This document shows, piece by piece, positions 1 to 9,416 of a DNA stretch of 26,158 nucleotides. The DNA comes from Anthoceros angustus (lineage: Eukaryota > Streptophyta > Anthocerotopsida > Anthocerotales > Anthocerotaceae). The stretch is taken from contig VJWM01000381.1 of the NCBI GenBank assembly GCA_010909165.1, positions 1 through 26,158 of the forward strand, in the 5' to 3' direction. The notes under the pieces are model-generated. The model was not told the origin of the DNA and did not search any database. It saw only the letters and a program-made list of their open reading frames with translations. The position numbers and the translations under genes are program-made. Each line of letters opens with the position of its first letter. Position 1 is the stretch's first letter.

Positions 1-935
1 CATGCAAGTGAGCAATAGAAGGCTTCCTCCTAACCAGCATTCCTCCGTGTCATATCCTCTAGTGATGCACTTGCACTTCTATTAGTTAGGTAGACAGTTG
101 TATGGCTTCCCCAAAACTCATAGCCCAATTGTTGATGATGAAGCATGCTCCTAGCACATTCTACCAAAGTTCTATTTTTCCTTTCCGCAACTCCATTTTG
201 CTGAGGAGTGTAAGGGCGAAAATTGTTGCATGATTCCGTGCTCCTTGCAAAAGTTTCAAAATCCTTGGACATATACTCACCTCCATTGTCACTCCTTAAA
301 ACTTTTATCTTTCTACCAATTTGATTCTCCACAAGTGCTTTATACTCCTTGAACTTGGATAAACAGGCATCCTTGGATTTGAGGAAGTAAACCTTGGTAT
401 ACCTTGACTTGTCATCTGTGAAAGTGAGGAAATACTTGGCCCTCCTAGAGATGTGGTCTTCATGGGGCCACAAATGTCGAGTGAATCAAATCTAGCACAT
501 GGTTAGCTCTACTTCCTCCCTTTGGAAATGGAAATCGATGTTGCTTTCCCATCATGCAACCTCTACAAATACCTATATCTTCCTCCTCTCCAAGCTCAAG
601 TCCTCTTTCTTTTTCTTTCCATGAGCTTGATGTTTTGAACTCCAAGATGTCCCAATCTTTGGTGCCACAATAGTAGCTTGTTGTTGTGCTCTTGTACCAC
701 ATTTGCCTCCATTCTTGAGCTTGGCACCACTCCCACTTAAACAATACATCTTTCCAACCTTCACTCCTTGTGCTCTCACTTCTTCTTTTGCATTCGTGAA
801 GGTCACTCCAGCTTCCTCAAATCTCACTCTCAACCCTTGAGAGGTAGCCGCTAACGGAGAAGAGGTTTTTGCTCAGGCTGGCACATAGAGGACCTTCTTT
901 AACATCCCGAATAGGCCCTTTAGGAGTGGTCATGG
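1..935 (-). pseudogene. int: copia GAG-pre-integrase and integrase core
   Basis: Integrase inserts the element's cDNA. The GAG-pre-integrase region shows KVGKMYCL (about 740-760) and CRGCMMGKQHRFPFPKG (about 515-565). The DDE core follows: the first catalytic aspartate lies in DICGPM (codon 476-478), the second in SDNGGEY (about 280-300), and the glutamate in NGVAERKNRT (about 165-195). The frame changes just before the first aspartate and again near 440, so the ATG that opens the longest frame here is not a true start. The domain runs to the window edge. Confidence 0.9.
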
Positions 936-1169
936 TTAGAAATACAACTCCTTCTCCCTCACATTTTTCGAATTATCACCCAAGTAAATGTTAGTTGCAG
1001 GAGTGGGTTTGAAAGAGTGAAACCATTCACGCCTATTGGTCATATGCTCCGAAGCTCCTGAATCGATATACCACCTGTCAGCTTCATTTGAGTGGTGATG
1101 TGTACTCACAAAGGCCTCATCAAAGTCTTCACATTGCTTTGAGGTCTTGCTTTCGTCCCTTTGCTTCTT
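936..1169 (-). pseudogene. pro: copia aspartic protease
   Basis: The protease cleaves the Gag-Pol polyprotein. The motif WYIDSGASEHM is clear, with the catalytic aspartate codon at 1062-1064, and is followed by the usual W-F and YLGDN-type strands (about 970-1040). It follows the zinc-knuckle tail, with an acidic linker between, as in most plant copia elements. The frame is open from 1211 down to about 936 and then breaks before the GAG-pre-integrase domain. Confidence 0.85.
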
Positions 1170-1901
1170 GAAACAGTTCCTGTAATGTGTCCAACCTTGC
1201 CATGGTTGCAAGTTATGTTGGACCTTCTATATCCTCCTACAGATTGAGAAGGACCTTCCCTAGCTTGATGGAACTTGAGTGTTCTTCCGAGGCTTTTGGC
1301 CACAAAAGCTGATTCCTCATATATCTTCCCTTTCTCTTCTTTTTGTCTCTTCATAGAGTGCTCACAAGAATCTCAAAAGTCAAAGTCTCTATTCTTGACT
1401 CCAAAGCCACGATCAAGTTGTTGTATGACTCTGGAAGACTTGCAAGAAGAGTCATCACCAAGTCATCATCGACGGGGCTCCAACAGCTGTTGTGACAAAC
1501 TCCTCACTTTGTCTACATGCTCAATGACACATCATTCTCACCCATTTGAAGAGTGAAGAACCTTCTCCTCAAAACAAGCGGTTCACAAGGCTCTTGTTCT
1601 CATAGCGCCTCCAGCTTTTGCCAAGCTTCCCTTGCAGTCTTACAAGAAGTCACATGCATTAGTTGTGCATCTTCCAAATTGAAGCAAATGGTTGCAAAAG
1701 CTTTTGCATTCTCGTCCCACTTGGATTGTCGCTCCACTTCTATAGGCGTTCTGTTCGACACTATCCCCACAAGCCTTTCTCGACATCGCATCTTGAACTT
1801 CCACAAGTTGAAGTTGTTACCACCAAATTTGGAAATGACTTGTAGTGTCACCATGCCTTGGTGTGTGGGCCCATAACCTGTTGAGATTGGAAGCTAGCCA
1901 T
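1170..1901 (-). pseudogene. gag: copia gag (capsid and CCHC knuckle), frameshifted
   Basis: Gag forms the virus-like particle of copia elements. The likely start is the ATG at 1899-1901 (MASFQSQQ), followed by a frame change near 1850 into the conserved N-terminal gag motif FGGNNFNLWKFKM (about 1785-1825). The UBN2-type region continues with LPESYNNLIVALESR near 1400-1460. A degenerate zinc knuckle lies at about 1175-1225: CNHGKVGH is in one frame and NCFKKQRDES in the next, so the CCHC motif is split by an indel. Stops also interrupt the middle of the gene (about 1500-1600). Family placement is firm; the product is not functional. Confidence 0.85.
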
Positions 1902-1933
1902 GCTTCAAGAGGGTCAAGTGTCAAGAAAGCAAG

Positions 1934-2304
1934 TGTTCAGAATTGCAAAACTAAGACCACCTAAACGAGGCCTTAAAACACAAATGAAGAGCAACTTTGA
2001 GCAAACAACACAAAGACAATAGTCAAAGAGCTGAACCTACTATAGCTAGCTGGTCTCACCCCTTTTAAAACCCTAAAAAGTGTCACTCACGTTTCCTACT
2101 CAATATGGGGTATATGTTTCCCATTTACCCACTTCTATATACTTATAGTAAGCTCAATCACCTACATCTTTTACGCATAGTCATATCCATCTTAACAAAC
2201 TCAGTAAGCTGCATCCTCAATAAGTGCTATATATAACAAAGCCCCAAGAGTTTGATGCGGTGCCCTACTAGGAACTAGGTGGGTATGTCACGCTTTTGGT
2301 AACA
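1934..2304 (-). repeat. Putative 5' LTR of the left copia element
   Basis: The span lies directly upstream of gag on the minus strand. Read on that strand it starts TGTTACC and ends GAACA, giving the TG...CA ends and an imperfect terminal inverted repeat expected of an LTR. AT-rich TATA-like stretches lie at about 2059-2070 and 2223-2243. No second LTR is in the window, and no primer-binding site for initiator tRNA-Met is visible just before gag, so both boundaries are inferred. Confidence 0.35.
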
Positions 2305-4439
2305 TATATCTCGTCCTATTGTTACATTATAATGTCCATTTATAGCAGTTGGTTGGTCCCCGAGCCAGTAGCGATACAATTAAATTGTTAGAAGGCGATT
2401 CGTTGTAATGATTGGTTGAGCGAGGTTGGGCACAGGGTTGGTGAGCATGGATTAGGCGGGATTGGTTTGCCGTTCGACATGAAGGGGCGTGCGCTATGTG
2501 CACAAGCCACATTCATGCGCCACCCTGATGCGGGCTGTGGACCGTGGATGCCCTTTATGGATGCCACACATCGCCTTTCGATTTCTTCACAGGTGTTTGG
2601 CTTCTCGACAAATGTCATTTCGTAGGTATTATAAAGCCACTTATTTTGCCCATCCGTACACGTTATTTATCGTGAAAACATATTGATGTATTTGTATGTA
2701 TGAGGATTGTATGTTTTTGCATATTTGGCATACACCATCTAGAACAAAAGCATTAATTCCAGAGCATTTGTAAATCGTTGTATCATGTTTTATGGCCAGC
2801 ACTGAAGGCTAATGCACCATAAGCCATATGCATATGGCTATCTAATCGTACTCGCGAGCGGGGTATTTGACGGCTTTGTCGCTCCGGATGCGTTTGCGGC
2901 CTTTGGCCTTTTCTGCTCGCGACCTTCTACACACGATCGGTGCTTGCGTTTCGCCGTCTTTCTGGTGCATGATCCGGCTTTGCGAGGATGGTTCTCCCGC
3001 ATCGGACACCAAACAACGGATGATGCATACCAAAACAAGAAAGTGACCAATCTGAACACCAATCTTACACAAGCGATGACCGCTTGCTTTTCCCCTTACG
3101 TCTTTCCTTTGGAAGCTGCCACAGCCCTATTACTACTTCCATATGTGGGGCCACCCCTTTCCTCGGCAATTTCCCTTCCCCTTGGTTTTGGGTCTCACGA
3201 CCTCGGTTCTTCACTGGAATTGTGCACTTTCGGCGTCAAGATCACTCCCATCATCAGCCTACCTCCATCTCCTGTCTTCCTCATGACCCTCCTCTTCCTC
3301 GTCTCGGCTTCCCCTCGTTCTCATCCTCCTATGTTTTCCCTTCCCCCTCAAGCTCCTCTTCGATCCTCCATGCATGGAACTTGTAGATCCATCCTTCTTC
3401 CCACAACAGCCATCTTGGTTAGGCCCTCCATCCCTTGAGTCTTGCCTTTGCGGCTAGTTGAGCTTTGGAAAAAGTTGCCATGTTGTGAAGTTCAACCCGT
3501 GCCCATGTAAGCACCTCTTGCCATACCTTGTCATCCACCATGGGTGGCTTGAATTTTGAGGACTGTTTCCCTTTGTTTCCTCTAAGGCACAAGCCTTGGT
3601 GTCTACATCTGTTGGTTGACTCCTTGTATGTTGGCTAAAAATGGGCACCCTGCCCTTCATCAAGTCCAGGAAGCTGTGCCATCTTAATGTCTTCCTCCTT
3701 GACTTTGACAATTCGCTCCACCTACACGGTATCTTGTTGGTAGCCTTTGTCGAATGAGTTCAAGAATTCCTTGTGTCTTGGGTATCAAGCCCGAATAGCA
3801 ACTCATTCACCTTGCCAACGCCTCGCCCCTCCTTCCACTTCCTCATCCCGGGAGGTTTGCGTTGCCAGGTGCCATGGGCTGGGCCGCTCTCGAACCCACA
3901 TTCCATGTTTTCTCACCAAACCATGGCGTGCGTGTTGTCCATGTGGTCAACAAGCGAAGGTGGCCCATTTTACCCAATGATGCGTAGCCTTGATTGCCCA
4001 GCAACAAAGCTCCGACCCCAAGCATTATGCAATGCGGCCGCCACGGCGGTCAGGTGGAGACGGATCGCGCATTTCCTTGACCTCCTGCGAATCCACGCCG
4101 TCGGGTGGGTAGGGTGAAGTGTTGCGGGCGTTCAAACTTCCGCCGTCTTCGCCTCGGATGACAGTTGCATTGCCATTTGCCCGATAGTCCAGCGTCGGAA
4201 ATCGGGTACTGCGAGCCCGGCATCGATTGTCATGGGCTTTGGATCGGACACTCGCTTGGAATGAGGCGGATCGCGTGGTCTTCGTGTCATTGTGGGAACT
4301 CCATGGTGATCGGTGTATCCCCCACTCGCGTGCAAGTCGGTGTGCGGAGATGGGAGGTTGAATTCCTCAAGGCCGCCACCGCCATGTTCACCATTCCTCA
4401 TGTTGCGACCACCTTTAGTGACTTAGTCGCCAACCATGT
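2305..4439. other. Unassigned stretch
   Basis: No recognisable domain on either strand. The longest plus frame (2812-3438) is rich in S, P, L and F and resembles the reverse complement of a purine-rich minus strand rather than a protein. On the minus strand, 3454-3711 has a modest open frame of mixed composition that I do not recognise. The stretch may be CACTA interior or flank, but no terminus was found to prove it. Confidence 0.4.
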
Positions 4440-4825
4440 GGCTTACCGCCTAATTGGGTCGGAAGTATGGAAGGCGTCGGTTCGGACGAGACCATCCGTT
4501 TTGGTTTCTTCGCCACGTTGTTGAAATGACTTGCACCGAGGAAAATTGGTCCATGGTAGAGCCATCCGTACTCCCGCGGTGGTGCGGAGATCTGCCGATA
4601 AGATTTGAGTGAAGTTGTGATGGCATGTGATAAATGTTACGCCTTTCAAATGACCTGCACAAAACCCCATGCACCGCTTCGCATGCGACGGTAGCGATGG
4701 TAGTCAAGACACGGCATTTGAGCGGTGGCGTGCATGTCTTACACTTCAAGTAATCTCTTGTTATGGCATAACGGGTTCCGTTAATTCTGACCACACGCGT
4801 TCTGATTTCCATTGAGGACATTTAA
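4440..4825 (-). pseudogene. SINA-like RING E3 ligase fragment, degenerate
   Basis: Seven-in-absentia proteins are ubiquitin E3 ligases with an N-terminal RING followed by a SINA zinc finger. In the minus frame starting at 4821, residues 25-55 read YLKCKTCTPPLK, then VACEAVHGVLC, resembling the SINA RING pattern LxCxxCxxPLxxP...C...C. An overlapping frame (4670-4443) continues with ITCHHNF and then CKSFQQRGEETKTDGL, whose spacing resembles the next zinc-binding segment with several C and H positions replaced. The two halves are in different frames, key ligands are missing and the C-terminal half is not recognisable. I infer a decayed host-gene fragment, possibly carried by the nearby CACTA element. 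Recognition is by eye and could be wrong. Confidence 0.4.
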
Positions 4826-5925
4826 ATCTCTATTTTAGTTTCATTCCTATAGCGAAATTCACACAACTCATATAACATATACTTTGCAGGGAGGCAAATG
4901 CCTTCCCACGAATAGTGTCAAAGCAAAAAGGTCACCGGCAACCTTTGGCATGGCTTTCGGAGTTGCGATCATCGCCAAGCACCCAATCTACAATCTCAAA
5001 AGCAACTTCACATTCCAAATTGGATCCAATTCTCATGCATGTATGGACAATTCTTTTCTTCTAGCCTCAAAGCTCCTAGTCATTCTGTTGTTTCTTCAAC
5101 CCGGTGTGCATGGCGAGGCGTGTCGATTCCGTAGAGGCGGCTCGAAAACCCTAGCATCCCACAATCCGAGCGATATTAGCCAATGTAAATGCCTCTTTCC
5201 GTCCATATATATGAATACATTGGACTCCATTTCACCCACAGATCCCGGGCTTGATTATTCCCATTCGCATATGGCGGTCGTTGGCAACTCCAGCCTCATG
5301 AACAATTGTCTTGCCTCACACGCAGCGCAAGTAGGTGGTTACGGCGTCTTCATGCTAACCGTTGGCGCCCAAAGCGCTGGGGCGTCGCGGTCCTTCACCC
5401 GCGCATTGCACTTTCACTCTGTCCGATTGAACCCTCATGGAGGACCACGACCTTTGTTCGGCTACGGGTCATTCATAAGCGCTGGAGGGTCGTTTCGTCG
5501 GCTCGGAGCCATGTATGGATGAGGCGGGCGTCTTGCACATACGTGATGATGAAGTTGATGCCCAGAACATGTCGGAGGCGTGGTGTCACATTCGTGCAGC
5601 AGGCGTGCCCGGCGCAACTTTGAGCAGCGTGCGGCTTGCATCATCTCATTGTCATGTCACGCATTCTTGTCAGCACCCAACATATCATCAATAGCGACAT
5701 TTAGGCCCGACCATCCAACATGCGTGGTGTCACATTCCTTTCGCGGCGGCCTCTCCGGACAAAGTACATGACTCAAGTGCACGAATGCGCGGTTGTCACG
5801 ACATTCAATATGTCATTCATGGTTACCGCCCATATATATAGCATGACATATATAGGCGTGAACCCATCAACCAAGGAACTTCCTCTCATGCCATCACCAT
5901 GTCCCCACGACATGGTTTGTGCAAA
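4826..5925. other. Unassigned stretch with a possible 3' splice site
   Basis: A 212-codon plus frame (4884-5522) matches no family I know; it has one hydrophobic stretch near residues 57-73. The AT-rich segment 4825-4887 ends in CTTTGCAG followed by GGAGG, which looks like a plant 3' splice acceptor on the plus strand. No partner donor or exon could be established. The minus strand is broken by stops. Confidence 0.3.
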
Positions 5926-5929
5926 AATA

Positions 5930-6105
5930 CCATGGTCCAAGGAACAAGGTACATACACAAATGCATAATTTCCGCTCTATGGAATCATGACATCCCCATG
6001 TTCCAAGGAGCATGGTATGGAAATATCATGGTTCAAGGACATGGTATCTTGTTGAAAAGACCATGTTCCAAGGACACCGCCTCTCCTCAAACATGGTATA
6101 TAGCC
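5930..6105. repeat. Degenerate short repeat array, CATG(G/T)T(T/C)CAAGGA
   Basis: The motif occurs near 5931 (CATGGTCCAAGGA), 5998 (CATGTTCCAAGGA), 6028 (CATGGTTCAAGGA) and 6062 (CATGTTCCAAGGA). Partial CATGGTAT copies follow at about 6011, 6040 and 6094. Spacing is irregular (about 30-70 bases). It lies beyond the DUF4216 end of the minus-strand CACTA remnant, where subterminal transposase-binding repeats would be expected, but that role is inference. Confidence 0.6.
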
Positions 6106-6939
6106 TTGTATGGAACATTAAAATGGAAAGCCGCGTTCTCTCAGGACGGTGACAGCGAGCGGGAATATTTCCATGCACTTCACACTTGTCGAAGTGGCGA
6201 CCATGAGTCCATCCTCGTCATGCGCACTGTCATAATTGCAGCCTTTCTCGGGATATAAGGCTTCCATTTAGCCTCCTCCCTCCACCCTTTGCCCTCTGGT
6301 TTTACGCATTGAAGACTACGGTCGATTCTGCGCCTTGGATTTCTGAGCCTTGCATTCACCGGCCATATTGTCTTTGCGGGCTCGATCTTTCTTTATCTTA
6401 TGGTTTGGGCGGCTTTGCGGTGTCGTGTAATGGGCATGGCGGAGGATGGAAGCGGATCTGACCAATTTCTTGCGAGGTGGAGGTACCATAAGCGTGGGCG
6501 GGCGCATGGGCACCGCCCGCTTCCACCACCCAACTTCCGCGATGAAGGCAGCGCGGCGATGGCTTGCAACTGCGGTCGAGGTTTTGGATGCGCGGGCGTG
6601 TCTTTGGAGGTGGGTCATTGTTGCTAGATATTACACATTGGATGGACTGGTGCGGATCTCCCCCCATTGCGGAATGGTTTGGAGAAAGCGGCATGGTGGG
6701 TCCTATACTCGGTCCGAGAGCGTTGCGGCGATAACACGCCTTAGGCGGTGAGTGTTCCAATGTCAAGTCGCCTCTTGACCGCGCTAAGGTTGCCTAAGGT
6801 TGCCTTTTTTTGTATGGAAACCCATGTTCATACGAAGTGTTCCAACTCAAGTCGCATAAGAAGAAAATTCTATGAAGTCATTATTGTCGACTCGCTCTCC
6901 CTCCACTCCACCAGCGGCGTGACGCAAAGCCGGCCTCTA
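6106..6939. other. Unassigned stretch, likely CACTA interior
   Basis: No recognisable domain. Minus frames (6316-6618 and 6398-6766) are rich in P, R and H and overlap in different frames. The position directly downstream of DUF4216 on the minus strand fits the poorly conserved C-terminal part of a CACTA transposase gene. Confidence 0.35.
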
Positions 6940-7200
6940 TTCTCACCGTGCTTTAGCATGGAATATGCATTGTGTAACATGTGGCCATATGAAAGTGTCA
7001 ACTCCATCGCAACATATGCGTGCCTTCCGGTGAACGAGATCAAATCCACCGTAAGTTTCGCGAATGGATTGGGATCTCCCTTGGATTACACTCAAACCAC
7101 TTGACCTTAAGGACCATTGGCTCGAATCCGCACCTGCACTCGAATTATTTGCTACATTGCCATAGTATGTCCATTGTGCGTCTCCCCATGACATACTTTG
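6940..7200 (-). pseudogene. CACTA transposase, DUF4216 part
   Basis: DUF4216 is a C-terminal domain of plant CACTA transposases. The minus strand shows TYYGNV near 7170, MVLKVKWFECNPREI at about 7060-7110 and FIWPHVTQCIFHAKAR at about 6943-6990. These correspond to the family pattern YYG...(V)LFKC.W.D...PFILASQ..QVFYV. The three blocks sit in different frames separated by small indels, so the domain is inactive. It follows DUF4218 after about 330 bases. Confidence 0.7.
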
Positions 7201-7528
7201 TCACCTCACAGGTGGCGCGGGTCTTCGTCTGGGTGCGTGGTGGCTACCATTGCTCCACATGTGCCTATAAGTAGTCGAAATAGAAGGCCCATCCATTATG
7301 GCAACATCAGTGATCATAAGTGATGACTCCCACCTTCCGAATCCCGGCCTTGAACCCGGAAAGATTGCACCTTCATCACCATCATCCATGACCTCTTCGT
7401 TGTAAAGGCAGAAGGGTCAAGAACCATCGTGTGTCTCAACACAAAATTGTGGACTGGTGGAGCTCCGGCGTGGTGAACTTGTATGGCTTGCCCATTCCTA
7501 GCAGTTCACCGTCGCGTCGTCATCTTTC

Positions 7529-8040
7529 TCACCGTAAATATGGGCTTTGCGGATGATGTCGCGAAGGTAAGCCTTTGCAAACATAATGACCTCCTCTCGA
7601 ACATACCCTCGCCATGCTTCCCTCGGTTTCTTTGCGTTGTCGGATGTCTTCCTTCCTCCTTCCTAGATATCTTTCAACCGGATACATCCATGAGCAGGGG
7701 CCAAGAAGTGCGACCTCATCCACAAGATGAATAATGAGGTGGGTGGAAATATCAAACAATTTAGGTGGGAATTCCCTCTCCAAGTCGCACATGACTTTGA
7801 TGCACTGCATTCTTCCCACCTCATGCCACAGATTCTCGCTGGCATATCCACCGATAAAGTTTGCTCAACCCGCCACCGCCTTGTACACATCTCGGTTTAA
7901 TTCTTCCCTTAAAACAATTGGGAAGTATATTTCCATTAGTACATGCCAATCGTGTGCTTTTAAACTCCCACTTTGCACGAAGCTAGCTTATTTCGATGTT
8001 AGAAGCATATCCGATTGGGTAGTTTGATTGCATTCCTTCA
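7529..8040 (-). pseudogene. CACTA transposase, DUF4218 part
   Basis: The best conserved transposase segment of the left half. In order on the minus strand: a GYAS-type stretch near 8010, KAHDWHVLMEIYFPIVLRE (about 7900-7955), CDLEREFPPKLFDISTHLII (about 7735-7790), HLVDEVALLGP and WMYPVERYLG (about 7660-7730), and EGSMAR near 7590. This is the DUF4218 signature (SHDxHvL, FPPxfFDixxHL.iHL.de, WMYP.ERYLG.LK..VRN.arPEGSia). A stop lies near 7865 and the frame changes within the domain. Confidence 0.9.
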
Positions 8041-8421
8041 AAACCTTCTTGCCACGGTCATCTCAGGCATGGAGCGTGAGAAAGCAACATCGAGGAGTTG
8101 AGGAGGCGAGGGTTGTTCGGCCCGTCGCTTGTGGTGGTTCAAATATTTATCATATTGGAGGATATGCGAGTGGGCCGCGGAAGGATGTGATGCGTTGAAA
8201 GAAACAATCGGAGACTATCGGCACACTCTAACGGGAGAAAGGATGACTTGAAATCCGGTTGGACATGGAAGAATATGGTGGGAAGCTTGACTTGTGGCCT
8301 CGTGGATAGGGACCAATATACTCGGTATGTGTTATCGTCTCGGGACTTGGGTGAGATTGAATGCGTGTGGCCGTGAGCGCCTTCCACTTCACCATTGTAC
8401 ATATTCAAATGAAGGCGGGCG
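8041..8421. other. Unassigned spacer between CACTA remnant and LTR
   Basis: The minus frame 8139-8468 is open for 109 codons but shows no known motif. It sits where the end of the TNP2 domain would be expected, yet I cannot align it. Confidence 0.3.
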
Positions 8422-9393
8422 TGGGAGGGAAAACCGGGGCTCAAGTGGCTTCCCCCTCTAAGCGGCACTTATCACTTCATCATTACCTTGGGTTTCGTCC
8501 CTTGAGACTTGTGTGAAAGTTCGAGGCCTTGTGATGCGATCGCTACTGAGACACACTTCTCGACCTTCTAAGCAAGCAAGGCGCCCTCTACTCTCCCTCT
8601 TGGCGGTGCACCACTTGCTTGAAAAATCACCAATCCTCGACCTACAACAACACAATTCGAGGTCACCTTAGCGGAGGAGCCTATCACGGCGCCGAGGGAC
8701 CACAGTCCACGCAATTTTCCCTACTTCTAAGACCACTCTTCTCCACTCGGGGAGCGCTCTTTTACTTGATTTGGGATTCGTCCCTTAGGCTCATGGCCTT
8801 CCACTAACACCTACACTCTAATCTCTACTCATCTCCTCATCCTCTTCCTCCTATTCTAACCTCGATTCGGGCTTCTTGGCTTGACTCGCCCTTACGGCAC
8901 AGCTGGCTGGGTCGGCCTCCACCGCAAGTTCTTCCTTGGGCGGTTGCTGAGTTTGACACAGACGAGAACCTCCGAGTCTTTCCAGTCTACCCTCAAGCCG
9001 AGTTCCACAGGCATTGCCACACACCCAAAGCAAAGCAATTTCACCAACCATTCACAAGGGAGCAACTCGTTTAGGCACTTCCTCCACCAAGCACTCAGAA
9101 CCACGCGACTTCCTCTCTACCAGACTGCGTTGGCTCACGGCCGCACGAAATTCCTTTACAAGGCAAAGGACTCGCGTATGGGCATAAGACATGATACTTT
9201 ACTTTGTGAAATCCTCCTCCTCTTATAGGAGGCCTTCCATACAACCTCCCTTAGGTGACCCTCTGCAGGTCACCTTTTCCAATTTTCTATTATTTCCTAC
9301 ATGACATTTAAGGCGGCACCTAAGTCTATTATCGATTGGTAAATTCTATTCTAGCAACTTCACCTAAGTCATCCTTAAGGATGTCGATTTACA
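8422..9393 (-). repeat. Uninterrupted 3' LTR (full copy)
   Basis: Starts TG at 8422 and ends CA at 9393 on the plus strand. Positions 8422-8790 align to 12734-13101 and 23609-23984 with shared blocks such as GACTTGTGTGAAAGTTCGAG, CACCAATCCTCGACCTACA and CTAAGACCACTCTTCTCC. The other two copies end at TTAGGC where a CACTA end follows; here TTAGGC continues into TCATGGCC, so this is the empty-site version. The right boundary is inferred from TG...CA and the adjacent purine tract. Contains a perfect 8-bp hairpin (AGGTGACC/GGTCACCT) at 9253-9275. Confidence 0.65.
9216..9232 (-). promoter_or_regulatory. TATA box candidate within an LTR hairpin
   Basis: On the minus strand this reads CCTCCTATAAGAGG, a good plant TATA box. 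The same bases form an inverted repeat CCTCCT/AGGAGG with a five-base loop (9216-9221 and 9227-9232). The position inside the LTR suits a minus-strand retroelement promoter. No start site can be shown. Confidence 0.4.
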
Positions 9394-9416
9394 CCTATCC
9401 TTTCTATTCTTCCCTA
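9394..9416 (-). other. Polypurine-tract candidate
   Basis: The minus strand reads AGGGAAGAATAGAAAGGATAGG directly against the TG end of the LTR at 9393. It is purine-rich with a few T interruptions. It would prime plus-strand synthesis of a minus-oriented element. Confidence 0.4.

Larger units (their letters stand above)
1..2304 (-). mobile_element. Ty1/copia LTR retrotransposon, 5' half, decayed
   Basis: Reading leftward on the minus strand, the order is putative 5' LTR, gag, CCHC knuckle, aspartic protease, GAG-pre-integrase and integrase. Integrase before any reverse transcriptase is the copia order. The element leaves the window inside or just after the integrase core, so RT, RNase H and the 3' LTR are not seen. 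At least four frame changes break the polyprotein (near 1850, 1190, 476 and 440), so this is a dead copy. It cannot be the other half of the copia fragment at 14.8-17.1 kb: both lie on the minus strand, and that fragment would be upstream of this gag. Confidence 0.9.
6940..8040 (-). mobile_element. CACTA (En/Spm) transposase remnant, minus strand
   Basis: DUF4218 is followed by DUF4216 in the order and spacing typical of plant CACTA TNP2-type transposase genes. The N-terminal TNP2 catalytic domain should lie at higher coordinates but is not recognisable before the LTR element begins at 8422. No terminal inverted repeat could be assigned, so the true limits are unknown. Confidence 0.8.

Noticed and set aside
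2812-3438. 208-codon plus-strand open frame as a gene
   Set aside because: Composition is dominated by S, P, L and F with no domain; it looks like the complement of a purine-rich strand.
4884-5522. 212-codon plus frame as a secreted or membrane protein gene
   Set aside because: No signal peptide at the start, only one internal hydrophobic stretch, and no recognisable family; retained only as part of an unassigned stretch.
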